Shown here: positions 30,901 to 42,531 of the stretch, in pieces
How the letters are laid out: each line of letters starts with the position of its first letter
How positions within the stretch are numbered: the stretch's first letter is position 1
Source of the DNA: Ovis canadensis
Taxonomy: Eukaryota; Chordata; Mammalia; Artiodactyla; Bovidae
NCBI RefSeq assembly: GCF_042477335.2
Contig: NC_091255.1
Coordinates: forward strand, 48,834,501-48,898,500
Length of the DNA: 64,000 nt
Direction: 5' to 3'
Notes under the pieces: generated by a model
Told to the model about the DNA's origin: nothing
What the model saw: the letters and a program-made list of their open reading frames with translations, nothing else
The model's database searches: none
Translations under genes and position numbers: made by a program

Positions 30901-33768
30901 ATGAAGCCGCTGGAGAAATTTCTGAAGAAGCAGACGTCGCAGCTGGCGGGGCGAACGGTGGCGGGAGGTCCCGGCGGGGGTCCGGGGAGCTGCGGCGGGC
31001 CTGGAGGGGGTGGGGGACCTGGCGGGGGCGGCGGTCCAGCCGGGGGACCGCGGCCGCTGCAGCGGCGTCAGAGCGTGTCTCGCCTGCTGCTCCCAGCTTT
31101 CCTCCGGGAGCCCCCCGCCGAGCCGGGGCTGGAGCCGCCCCCAGAGGAGGACGGAGGAGAGCCGGCGGGGGTCGCGGAAGAGCTCGGCAGCGGAGGGCCC
31201 TGTTGGCTGCAGCTGGAGGAGGTCCCGGGGCCCGGGCCGCTCGGGGGAGGGGGACCCCTGCGTTCCCCTTCCTCGTACTCCTCAGACGAGCTGTCCCCCG
31301 GCGAGCCTCTAACTCCTCCACCCTGGGCCCCTCTGGGCGCCCCCGAGCGGCCGGAGCATCTTCTGAACTGGGTTCTGGAGCGGCTGGCCGGAGGGGCCAC
31401 CAGGGACAGCGCCGCTTCAGGTAAGGAGTGGGCTGGCTCATCCATCCCGGAGTAGGGTTTGCCCCTCCCCCACCCGGGTCCTCTTGCTTGCCCTTGGACG
31501 GTGAGGGTGGCGCCGTGCGGGAGCCTTGGTGTGGGGTTGAGTGGTCGGTTGAAGTGGGGTAGGGGTCTATGGGAGGGACAGAGCTTTCTGCAGCAGAGAA
31601 GTGACAGTGCCACCTTCCTCTGTGTAGCAGCCTCACCCACGCCTGGAGAAGAAGCTGAACCCCTTTTCCTCATTGAGCCTCCCTTCCTCTCCCCTGGACA
31701 TTTCATCCAGACCCTATGGGTCCCCAGTGTTGACTACCTCCTTCTGTGGCTGAGAATTAGAGCTTGACACACTAAGATGGAAGCTGCCCAGACCAGTCAG
31801 TGCAGCCCTCTAGAGGTGGCCAAGCCCCAAAAGACCTTCTAGGAGTCCCGGGTTCTCTTTAGAAGGCCCAGAGCAGAGGGCTGGCCCACTTGGCGGGGCA
31901 GCGCCAGACAGGCACACAGCGGCCCAAGCTGCCTTTAGGCTCTGGCAAAGGGATGCATTGTCCCTAGCAGCTTGGGGTAGGGGGGGACGCGTGTGGAGAG
32001 AGGTATTCTAGTTGGGGGCGGATTCAGAAGGTGTCTGGTGGCTGGGCAGACCTCAGGCCCTGCAGCGTACAGGGGGGTCTGAACCTCTCCAGCTCCCGCC
32101 CTTCCGGCGGCAGGCCTCAGCACAGGGCCTCTTTAAAAATAACCACACCCTGAGAGGCTTATTCCCTAAATGATGAAGCTATTTTGCCACTCCCCACCAG
32201 CACCCCTGCTAAGGACATTTTGAGGAAACTGAGGCCCCAGATTGGTGGTAAGCGGCTGAAGTAAAAGACCAAGGGTCTTCAGGACTAATTGTCAGCATTT
32301 CACTAACACCCAGTGGGGTCTGAGGATTGGGAGTCCAGGCTGAGGGCTTGCAGATGGGGGTTTCACGCATTGCTCCCAGACCTTTGCAGGTAGCCCTAAC
32401 CCAGGTGTGCGGAATGGGGCTCCACTCCCCTAGATTTTTCTCAAGACCCAAGTACTCTCTTTGGCTCAGGTTGCAGTTGCCCTGGGGAGCTGACACCTTT
32501 TGGATTTAATTAGAAAAATATCAGACACACACAGCTCTCTTAACCATAACTTCCCGCCTACACTACACACACTGTGTCTCTATGACACATTCCCTGGGGA
32601 GGCTGTGCATTGGACCAGAGCCTGCCTAGGAAGAGACAGACACCAAACTGCAGCCCCTATGGCACCATTTCCCCCACTCTGCCCCATGGTCTTCTTCCTT
32701 TGCTCTGTTTATCTTTCCTGTGAGATAAAGAGTAGAGGGAAGGATTGGGGACATCCCTAGTCCTCGTCCCCATCCCTGGGGCTGAGGATCAGGGCTGCGG
32801 TGGCTCTCTGACTCACTTTAAAGACTGGGCAGAGAGAAAAAGGGAGAAACTGTCTTTCCCCTTTTGCCAGGGCCTGGTGCCACAGATGCTGCTCAGTGCC
32901 CCCTGAGGAAGGACTCTTGAACTGACTGTCACTGTATTACCTGGACTGGCAGGCTGGATCTCCAGAGTAACTGGTTTGGGGGAACCCCAAAGCAGTCCTA
33001 GAATAGATGAGAATCAAGCTTAACTTGCCACTCTGATATTCTCCAATATAACCAATATTCTTAAGCAATCTCAGTTCCCTCCCAGGGTGTGTGGGCGGGG
33101 GAGACTTGTACAAGCTACCCCAAACAAGCCAAAGCAGCCCCCCACTGCCCACTGTACTTCACTCTGACACTCTGCTTGCCTCAAGCACAGTGAGAAAAGA
33201 ACAGAAACGCAGGAGTCAGGGTTCTTACTCCAGCTCCAGGCAAGTTCCTCTCAGCTCTGGGCCTTGGTTTCTCATTTGTGAAATGAAATCATTGAAGTTG
33301 AGGATCTCATGTTGATTCACCCGCTCCACTTTCATGGCTAGAATTGGAGGCCAGGGGATGGTGACCCAAGGGCCATCAGAAGCCTTGGGGCAGTACCTGG
33401 GGACCTGGCCCTAACCTGTTCTGATGAGGACACCTGGCTCCCTCCCCGTGCCCTGCCTGTCTGTGTGTGCCAGGCTGCCCTGCCCCACCCCAGGGCTGGC
33501 TGCAAGTCAGGGCGACCTTGTACCTGGCTGACTGGCTGAGCCAGGCCCAGATGGGGGTGTGGAGGGGGAAAGGGTGGTGTGAGGAGCCACTCCCCTCCAC
33601 CCTTGCATCATTAACTCTTCCATCCCTGGGCAGCTGGAGGACATAAGCTTTCTATTTAAAGGCTTTGGGATCAAAGCGATGGCAGTCGTCCCTCTCCCTT
33701 TTAATGGGGCTGGTTCTCACCTGCCTAGTTGGAACTCAAAACTCTTAGGTAGGGAGTGGGGAGGGGAG

Positions 33769-33808
<40 letters not shown>

Positions 33809-34042
33809 CTGCCCCTGACCCTACCTCTGTGCTTAGAAGTTCTCTTTGCCTAGAGACACTTATAGGGACTACCTCTCTTCCCCACCCCCCTTCCCGGACA
33901 GATCTCAAGCTTGGCGTATTAAGTGACCCGCTACCCACGCACACTAGAGAAGTGGGCGTGGCCATCGGAGGGCGCCCCCTCCTTCCCTCCAGTTGCCTCG
34001 GCAGCTGCCAACCCCACCCCCGCAGCGGCTGCCCAGAACCTT

Positions 34043-34081
<39 letters not shown>

Positions 34082-37000
34082 ATGGTGGGGCATGTGCAGA
34101 GCATGACTGGGCAAGTGGCTGAGGCTCCAGCCCAGCTAAAGAGAATTTGCCCTTGAGGCAAGAGAGGGGGCGTGGTGAGCGTCCAACCAGGTCCTGGAAG
34201 TGCCCTCCTGACATCAGTGGTGGCGACTGCTCTTACAGATACCCTGCTGGATGACATCGTCCTCACTCATTCGCTCTTCCTTCCCACGGAGAAATTTCTG
34301 CAGGAGCTGCACCAGTAATATCCTTTTGTGAAGCTTGCAAAAGGGGAGGTCAAGAGGGAGCCACTCCCTGCATCCCACATGCCATGGGATGTGAGGGGCT
34401 AAGCTCTTCCCAAGAAAACGCACCTGGGTTTCAATCCCAGGTTCTTCACTCACCAACTGTGTGACCTCGGAAAGATCACCTGACTTCCTGGGGCCTCAGT
34501 TTCCCCTTCTGTAAAACAGGGCTAAACAGTACCTGCCCCTGGGGCTGCTGTGGAGACCATTCTGGCAGTAGAGGTAGGAGTGCTTGGAGACTGCAGAGCC
34601 CTGTATGGATGTAAGGTGTTATTATTCTATTAAGAGCGCCTGTCTCCCCACTGAATTATTGCTCTAAACATCCGGTTGCCCAGCGAGTTATTACAGGGTC
34701 TGATGAAACATCAGGTCATGGCTGTGCTTTCATAGGGTCACTAGAGACAAGTCACTGATTGGGCTATTCATAGGGCCTCTCACCAAGTTATTCTAGGACC
34801 TAATTGTAAATGGCAGGCCAGTGAATAGAATATCATAGGTTCTCTTTGAAACACCAGGCCTTACACAGAGAGATGGTCAGGTTTGTGGTTAGCACCATCA
34901 GCCTTTATCAGCCTACTGTGAGCTCTGGGCTGTGGGCTGATCAGGGGTTGGGTGGGTCCAGGCGGAGTAGCTTCTAGTGAATTTCTTCAAGTGAAATTCA
35001 AATAGGCAAGAGCTGCATGTGGTCAAGTGGGTGCCATCCCTACCTACTCTGACAAAAACGTGGGCTGGGGCATGAGGGGTCCTGGTTCCAGGGAACTTCA
35101 GAGCCCCTTTCTCTCTGGCCCCAAACCTAGAGAATTTTTAGGGCTGGCCTTGGCTCCCATTGCAAAGCCTTGCCTTCCATACCCCTTACCAGTGTCCTCA
35201 AGTCTGCCTGCCAGGGCTTTTTCTTAACTTAGGGGTCAGCTTTGTTTGGGCAGGAGGCATGGAAGGCCCTGAGGGGCTGGGCCGGAAGCAGGCCTGTCTA
35301 GCCATGCTCCTTCACTTCTTGGACACCTACCAGGGGCTGCTGCAGGAGGAAGAGGGGGCTGGCCGCATCATCAAGGTGGGCCTGGGATGAGAAGGTGGGT
35401 GACCAGGCTGTTTGCTCTGGAAGGGGCCCTTTTGAAGGAACCATACTTCTCAAGCTGGGTACCTGGAAGAAAAGAGGCCAGCAAGTCCTAGCTTACAGGA
35501 TTCTTCTGTGCTTGAAGGCATGGAGGCCCTGCCCTGCCTTTGCAGAGAGTGATGCTGGGATGAGACCTCTGCCCTCACCTTCTTTCTCCTTGTCTCTGCA
35601 GGACCTGTACCTGCTGATTATGAAGGATGAGTCTCTTTACCAGGACCTCCGAGAGGACACACTGAGGCTGCACCAGCTTGTGGAAACAGTGGAGCTAAAG
35701 TGAGGGGAATGGGCTTGGGGAGGGGCCAGGAAAAAAGTCCCTCTTGTTCCTCAATTAGAGGGCTGGGTGCCTCTGGCTTTTGGACTCCAAGATGCCTTGA
35801 TTTCAGTCCCTTTCTCTTACTGGAGAGGAGCACAAAGCATTGTTTCCAGTCATTTTGGGGGTCCATTCTCCCATCCACTTATTTGTCTGTCCAGTGGTGT
35901 ACTGATAAATATTGAACAACCAGCACTCCAGGAAAAAGAGCCCTGACTTGTAACTTTTGCTGATTCCCATGGTGTATATTCGCTCACCATGGTTAATTTC
36001 AAGCTCCCAGCATGATGTCACTGAATGTGAAGTTGGGAAGAGATGTGCAGCAGCAGGTCATTGTGTAGTACCTTTACCATACAAATCCAACAGACGCAAA
36101 TAGCCTGAAGAGCACAGAGAACGTGGTGAAACAGTTAGGAAATGACATTTTTTGTATTATAATAATTTGGCTATAAGTTTATAAAATATATACATGTTTA
36201 TATACAATTATCTATTATAATTAATTTTTTAATGGCTGTGTTTAAAAGCAGTTGGCAAAATTTAACAGTCTGCCTTCACGAGCCATTGTGAGCTGACTTC
36301 AAGACACCACTGTGTCCATCTGTCCATCTTTTCAGCCCTTTCAGTTTCTCCATCCCACTGTCATAACCCTCATTTAGGCTTCAGTATCTCTCACCTGGAT
36401 TATAGCCACAGCCTCTGATCCAGGGCTTTAGCTTGTGGTTTTGTGTCTTATGCTGATGCCAGAGAGATCTCTCAAACTTGACAACCTTGTGCTTCTGTTC
36501 CCAAAATATCCACGCCCCCCCCAACATCCTAGCCCCTCTCTCTGTCTGCCTTCTGCTGATCCTTCCTTTCACATCTCCCACATCCCCCCTTACTCATGAC
36601 ACTCCCTATACACCCACCAATTCCATGAACACCTGTGTGTTCTCAACTTCCTGCTATCACTTATATGGTCCACCCCAGAGTGCCCTCCTCCCACCCCCTT
36701 CTCTTCCTGTTGTCCTTCAAGGTCCAGGTCAAATGCCATCTTCTCATTAAAGCATCTTTTGGCGGTAGCTGTCCCCCCGCCCCCCTCCTCCCTGTACCAA
36801 CAAAACTCTTCTTGTGCCCTTATTATATCATCTAACACCTCCTGTCTGGTGTGAGAGGTAGCTGTATGCAAGTCTGTCTCCCTCCCAGACTGTGAAGTTT
36901 TTGTCAGTAAAATTCAGCAAACAGCTGATGACCTACACCTGCCATGTACCAGGCAGCGTGCTAGGCCTGGAGGTTGAAAATAAAATTCAGTCAGCTCTCA

Positions 37001-40000
37001 ATCTTGTAGAAGAGATAAAACACGAAGGTAAACACATATTAGCCCAATGTCCTACAGCCATTGAGACAAAAAGGTGACCTCTGCTGGTGGGTGGGGTGGA
37101 CAGAGAAGAATTCAGGAGGAGGTGGCATTTGATTCGGTCATTCGGACAGCTGTCCTCTGCTGGCCGTGGTCCTGTCTTCTGACCTCCTTCACCACTCTCC
37201 GAACCTGATGCTGGGGCATCCTTGACCCGGTTCTGACATCCTTGCTTGATGCTGCCTGCCTGGCATGCAGGATGCCTGGCTGGGCTCTCTGATGCCCAGT
37301 GGTGTCCACACCAGGATCCCGGAGGAGAGCCAGCCGCCCAGCAAGCAGGTAAAGCCACTCTTCCGCCACTTCCGTCGGATAGACTCCTGTCTGCAGACCC
37401 GCGTGGCTTTCCGGGGTTCCGATGAGAGTGAGTGTTCTGGGGGCTCTGAGGGGTCTCCGGATCGCGGGCACCCTCTATGGGGTTTCCTTCTGTCTCAGAA
37501 CCAGTCCTTTTCACATCTTTTTCAGAGGCCAACCCATTTAAGATTGCAGTGGGGTGGGAAACAGGGGTGCTCAGGCGGGGGCTGTGCTGATGCTGCCATT
37601 CTGCCCGCTGGTGAAAAGCCACCTTCCGGTCTCTGTCTAGTCTTCTGCCGGGTCTACATGCCTGATCACTCTTACGTGACCATACGCAGCCGCCTCTCAG
37701 CATCTGTGCAGGACATTCTGGGCTCTGTGACGGAGAAATTGCAGTACTCAGAGGAGCCTGCGGGGCGTGAGGATTCCCTCATCCTGGTTGCTGTGGCCTC
37801 CTCAGGAGGTGAGGGTCAGAAAGAGCTGGGCTGGTGAGGGGGTGGGGCGTGGGCGGGGGAGTGGTAGGACAAGGAGAGAAACTCACAAGCCCAATGGCCC
37901 GGGGGCAGAAGTAACAGCTGAATTCTAGGCCCTGGCTGCTACTCTAAGTGTGGCCCTAGGACCAGCCACAGGAGCATCGCCTGGGAGCTTGCTAAAAAGT
38001 ATCTCAGGCCCACACTAGACCTGCAGAGTCAGAATGTGTTTTAATAAGATCCCCAGGTGATATCTATGCACATTAAAGTTGGGGACACAGTGGTCCAGGA
38101 CACTTGGATGCTGCTCTGGGTGCTTGCCTCTTATTCACCTAGGGATCTGGTCCTCTAACCTCCTCAAGCATCTACGGATGCTACATTTTTGAGACCAAAG
38201 ACACAGGATGGGCCTCCAATCCCAGTAGGAAGGCAAAAATCCCTGCAGTGTAGTTATAGCCTTATTTTCCTCTAAGACAGAAAAAAAAAATCTTGTTTTC
38301 TCAGTGTTACTGGGATGATAGAATAAGAGAAGAGCTAAAAAGAATGTTGGGAGTCAAAAGGAGGTTGTAAATGCAAGACAATCCATTTTTTGAAAACTGT
38401 CGTTTAAATACAGCATAGGCCAGTGATGACAAGTCCCGTTAGTCTAGAGTACATCTGTGCAGGGTTGGGAGTGTCGGGATGGGGCAGTGGCTGGGGGATG
38501 CGAGGGTGCAGGGGTCGATGCTAAGGCAAAGCAGCTCATTCTCCTGCAGAGAAGGTCCTTCTCCAGCCGACTGAAGACTGTGTCTTCACCACACTGGGCA
38601 TCAACAGCCACCTGTTTGCTTGCACCCGAGACAGCTTTGAGGCCCTGGTAAGAACTCCTTCATAAGCCTTGGCTGGTAGCAGAGGCTGAGAGGGGCTGGG
38701 GCAGAAATTCACAAGCCCAGCCCCTGTGCCCCTGCCTGCCCCACCAGGTGCCCCTTCCTGAGGAGATCCAGGTCTCCCCTGGAGACACGGAGATCCATCG
38801 CGGGGAGCCTGAGGACGTGGCCAACCACCTTACCGCCTTCCACTGGGAGCTGTTCCGCTGTGTGCACGAGGTGGGGACTGAGGCTGCAGCTGGGTTGGGG
38901 GCCTGCAGAGAGGCAGCACTCTGGGCTGAAAGTTCTGCTTAGGACGCTCCGCGTCCTTGCAGCATGCCCTGGGACAGTGTGCCGCGGGAACCTCTCTAAG
39001 CCTTTGTCCCCGAATCTGGGGAAAAAAAGAAGAAAGAGAGGACCATCCCCCGCCCTCCATCAGGGTGGTTCAGGATCCAAGTGGCGCTTATACAGAACCT
39101 GACCCACAGTTAGTATTTGTAAAATATTCACTATTAAAGAAAAGGCAGCGACAGTAAGGTTGATCAGATGGTTTAAGCGCTTGGCAGCGTGTAAGCTTTC
39201 AGTAGATCGTAGAGTATTATTAATGTTGGTTGTTTCCCCTCCTCCTCGTTGCATCCTGTCCTGTCCCCGCGTTTTCTATTTTCCACCCCTCCCGCCCCCG
39301 CCCTCCTGCCTGTCCTGGCTCCCTGCCTCCCACTGTCATCTCCCCGTCCCCCGCCTCCATCCCACGCCATGGCGCCCCCTCCGCCGCCCCGGCTTCAGCT
39401 GGAGTTCGTGGACTACGTGTTCCACGGGGAGCGCGGCCGCCGGGAGACGGCCAACCTCGAGCTGCTGCTGCAGCGCTGCAGCGAGGTTACCCACTGGGTG
39501 GCCACCGAGGTGCTGCTCTGCGAGGCCCCGGGCAAGCGCGCGCAGCTGCTCAAGAAGTTCATCAAGATCGCGGCCATGTGAGTGCGCCGGCCGGCCGCGA
39601 GGGGGAATCCCTGGCCTCCCGCCCGCCCCTCACTGACCCCGCCTCCCCTCCCGCTGACCCCGCCTCCCGCCCCCGCTGACCCCGCCTCCCGCCCCCGCTG
39701 ACCCCGCCTCCCGCCCCCGCTGACCCCGCCTCCCGCCCCCGCTGACCCCGCCTCCCGCCCCCGCAGCTGCAAGCAGAACCAGGATCTGCTGTCCTTCTAC
39801 GCCGTGGTCATGGGGCTGGACAACGCCGCCGTCAGCCGCCTGAGGCTCACCTGGGAGGTGAGGTGACCGCCTCCTCGCCTCCCCCCTGGGCCGACCCACC
39901 TCGGGGATCTTGGCCTCCACACACAGTCTTGACATCCCTGGGCTCACCCCAGAGATCTTTCCCGGGACGGCTGCTCACCTCTGGGGAGCTTTTGTGAGGA

Positions 40001-42531
40001 CTGGAAGGAGGCGCCCTCTTCTGGCGACTACAGCTCCGGGGCACCGGGCAGGGCTAAAGGGCCGGGTACCTGTGCACATCAGTGAAGGCGAATCCGCGCC
40101 TGACCGCGGGGTGGTGGGTTGGGCGCAGGCAGCTCGGCCCAGGTCGCAGAATGGGCTCTGGGATTTCAGCCCGCACCCAGGGAGGCTTTGTGCGTGGCTC
40201 AGGTATCAGCAGTGGTCTCCATTTCGCCAGAAGAGATCATTCCTCTGGGCCGCTGCCAGCGCCCCAGACCTAGCCCAAGGCTGGGTCTACTTCCCCACCC
40301 CATAGGCTTCCCAGCCCCGTGCCAGGCACTCCGGCCCTTTCCCCCCCTAACACCTGGGGATTAGCCAGGCGGGCCTGTGAAACCCAAGGAGCTCCAGAAT
40401 CTGACATCTCCTTCCTTCAACCTGCAGAAGCTGCCAGGGAAATTCAAGAACTTGTTCCGCAAATTCGAGAACCTGACGGTGAGTGGCTTTGGCTCTTTTA
40501 TCTGCCGCTGGACTGGCACCCCAGAGACTCAGTGCCTGCAAACCTTTCACCTCCAGCTTCCCTTTCAAGGTTTTCTGTGTCTGGGAGCCCCCCTCCCCAC
40601 CCCTCTCCTGCAGCCCACCACCCTGGGAGGGAAGCTGGGAGGGTTGTAGTTTTGTTTTCCCCAGAGAAGAGGATACAGCAGTGAAGTCCCCACTTAAATA
40701 CCCAAACACACCCCTGTCTGTTTGGAGATATTTGTAGGGAAGGGGCTGGGGGACGGGGGAGGGGGACAACTTTAGGGTACACTGGGCCTATTTGTCACTT
40801 TTTCCCTCTGTTGTGGAACCCTAGGACCCCTGCAGGAACCACAAAAGCTACCGGGAAGTGATCTCCAAGATGAAACCTCCTGTGATTCCTTTCGTGCCTC
40901 TGATCCTCAAAGGTGAGAGTGGCTTCTAAGCTATGTTCCTCTCCACACATTCCATGCCCCGTTCAGGCCCTCAATCCCCTCTCAATTCAGCTCTGTGTGT
41001 GGCCACATAGAGAGAAGCCCCCAGGTTGAATGTGGTTTGGGGAAGGGGAAGGGCCCTTTGGACCTCCTCTCCCTTTTTTGTAAACTTTTATTTGCATCTG
41101 TGTGTGTGTGATCTATTCTCCAGCCATAAGTTTGTATTTCTTCAGTTTTTTTCTGGGATGTCTTTTTCTTCTGTGCAGCCTCCTCTCTGGTTCAGGAACA
41201 GTCTGTTCTTTTTCAATAAGGATCATCTCCATGTGGCAGGGAGGGTTCACGTATGGGTTGATCTGATCATGAGCTCTGTAAGACCTGCCAGCATCTTGGG
41301 GGCTTTGTTACTGGGGTGTGCTCAGTGAGCAGGGAATCTGCCTCTCTGCCCTCAAGTTCAGCATTACTCTCTGCATTTTTGAGCATGTGCAGTAAAAATT
41401 CAGCATTCTTTGGACCACCAACCCTGAGTCTGTTTGGTTACCAGCTCTACCACTGTAACGACTGGATGGCATGCGTTGGTTCTGTAAAGTGACATCCTCC
41501 AGATACTGGGTGACTTTTTCGATATGCAGTCCCCTTAGTGGCCTCGGCAGTTTCACGAGTGTTGTTAAAGTGAACACAAAGATTTGAACCTCTTGATTTG
41601 CATGATTTTCTGGGGTCAAGTGAACAGCGAACCATTTTTACAGGTCTCCTCGGGTCGCTTCCAGGAAAAGTGGATCTCCCCCTCTTACCCCTTTGCTTCT
41701 CTCCCCATCCCTAGACCTGACTTTCCTGCACGAGGGAAGTAAGACCCTGGTAGATGGCTTGGTGAACATTGAGAAGCTGGTGAGTGACTTTGCCAACCCC
41801 AGTCCCATGAGTGGGGTGGCTGGTACCCTCCCCCGCTCTTGGCACACACACCCCTGAAGACCGCACCTTTCCACATGGTGCCCAGCTTGCCCGGCAGACT
41901 CCTGACTGTCTCTCTGGTGGTATCACTGTGGCAACCTGCCCATGGGTGCCAAAACTGACAGGCAGCTTGGGGCAGGGGCAGCTCTGCCTCTCCCTAACCT
42001 GGCCCCCTGTCACACCCCTTCTTTGGTCCAGTGGAGGAAGGGGAGCCTTGGGAGGGGAGCACCTTTCTGGGCCCTTTTCGGGACTCAGTTCTTGTCATCT
42101 CCCAGCATTCAGTGGCCGAAAAAGTGAGGACAGTCCGCAAATACCGGAGCCGGCCCCTTTGTGAGTACTTGGGGTTTTGAGGGCGTTACAGGTGGAGATT
42201 TGACAGAGCAGGAGGGTTTCTGGGAGACTCCCGCACTCCAGTGTTTATTTCCTTAAACATCTCATTTCTCCATTCTCTCCCGGCCTTCCCGGGGGCCCTC
42301 CTGCCCATCAACCACCCCAGTCCACACCCTTCCTTCCCTCGGGCTGGTTGTGTGCAGGGGAAGAAGGGCACCCTGACCGCCTGCCTCCCTGTCCTCACAT
42401 CCCCAGGCCTTGATATGGAGGCCTCCCCACATCACCTGCAGACCAAGGCCTACGTGCGCCAGTTCCAGGTCATCGACAATCAGAACCTCCTCTTCGAGCT
42501 CTCCTACAAGCTGGAGGCCAACAGTCAGTGA
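30901..42531 (+). CDS. RAPGEFL1: RAPGEFL1 (Link-GEFII), Rap guanine nucleotide exchange factor-like 1
   Basis: Exons: 30901-31420, 34239-34317, 35240-35375, 35602-35699, 37315-37427, 37641-37808, 38550-38647, 38748-38870, 39399-39577, 39767-39857, 40428-40478, 40825-40912, 41715-41779, 42106-42160, 42407-42531. They join in frame to 662 residues, the human length, beginning [20 protein letters not shown] and ending [11 protein letters not shown]. Order: Gly/Pro-rich low-complexity N-terminus (1-170); RasGEF N-terminal (REM) module (about 178-300); a Ras-association/ubiquitin-like segment around [17 protein letters not shown] (about 318-400); and the CDC25-type RasGEF domain (about 420-655) with [34 protein letters not shown] and [20 protein letters not shown]. 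The family activates Rap GTPases; whether this member is an active exchanger cannot be read from sequence. Intron 2 is a U12 AT-AG intron and must be modelled as such, or Gln-Tyr at residues 199-200 is lost. Confidence 0.95.
33774..33804. repeat. (AC)n microsatellite
   Basis: About 15 uninterrupted AC units, in RAPGEFL1 intron 1. Confidence 0.95.
34046..34077. repeat. (GT)n microsatellite
   Basis: Sixteen GT units, 160 nt before the acceptor of RAPGEFL1 exon 2. It is the reverse complement of the AC tract at 33774-33804. Confidence 0.95.
34318..35239 (+). other. RAPGEFL1: U12-type AT-AG intron (RAPGEFL1 intron 2)
   Basis: The donor ATATCCTTTT at 34318-34327 is a perfect U12 5' splice site. 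TTCTTAAC at 35221-35228 matches the U12 branch-point consensus. The acceptor CAG ends at 35239, about 12 nt past the branch adenosine, as expected for this class. Splicing joins TA|C to restore a Tyr codon and the reading frame. Confidence 0.85.
34420..34580 (+). repeat. MIR SINE
   Basis: AACTGTGTGACCTCGGAAAG and CTCAGTTTCCCCTTCTGTAA, classic MIR core, inside the U12 intron of RAPGEFL1. Confidence 0.8.
36350..37030 (-). repeat. L2 LINE remnants
   Basis: CTCACCTGGATTATAGCCAC, CAAGGTCCAGGTCAAATGCC and further on CATGTACCAGGCAGCGTGCT. Diverged L2-like fragments in RAPGEFL1 intron 4; orientation of the parts uncertain. Confidence 0.5.
37943..38095 (+). repeat. MER5A-type DNA transposon remnant
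   Basis: CTAAGTGTGGCCCTAGGACC, GGAGCATCGCCTGGGAGCTTG, GAGTCAGAATGTGTTTTAAT, and ATCCCCAGGTGATATCTATG match the MER5A order. RAPGEFL1 intron 6. Confidence 0.7.
39633..39763 (+). repeat. 22-bp minisatellite, six units, in RAPGEFL1 intron 9
   Basis: Units begin CTGACCCCGCC at 39633, 39654, 39676, 39698, 39720 and 39742 and end in CCGCCCCCG. The first unit is a 21-bp variant; the other five are near identical. The array runs directly into the CAG acceptor of exon 10 (39764-39766). Every unit carries a branch-point-like CTGAC followed by a C-rich pyrimidine tract and no AG. Confidence 0.95.

Larger units (their letters stand above)
31421..34238 (+). other. RAPGEFL1: RAPGEFL1 intron 1
   Basis: 2.8 kb of largely unique, GC-rich sequence. 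It contains a diverged MIR piece near 33210-33290, an AC microsatellite (33774-33804) and a GT microsatellite (34046-34077). No ruminant SINE is visible. I see no alternative exon that I can support. Confidence 0.6.

Noticed and set aside
30899-31636. 245-codon open frame on the - strand across RAPGEFL1 exon 1
   Set aside because: It is the mirror of a GC-rich coding exon; stop codons are rare in such DNA. No family resemblance and no promoter or splice support on that strand.
34315-34320. Ordinary GT donor (CA|GTAATA) for RAPGEFL1 exon 2
   Set aside because: It keeps frame but removes a conserved Gln-Tyr and ignores the perfect U12 signals ATATCCTTTT and TTCTTAAC.
36987-37703. 238-codon open frame on the - strand over RAPGEFL1 exons 5-6
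   Set aside because: Overlaps conserved exons and runs through introns and an L2 piece; no recognisable domain.
39633-39763. CRISPR-like array
   Set aside because: Repeats are head-to-tail with no unique spacers, in a mammalian intron; a minisatellite.
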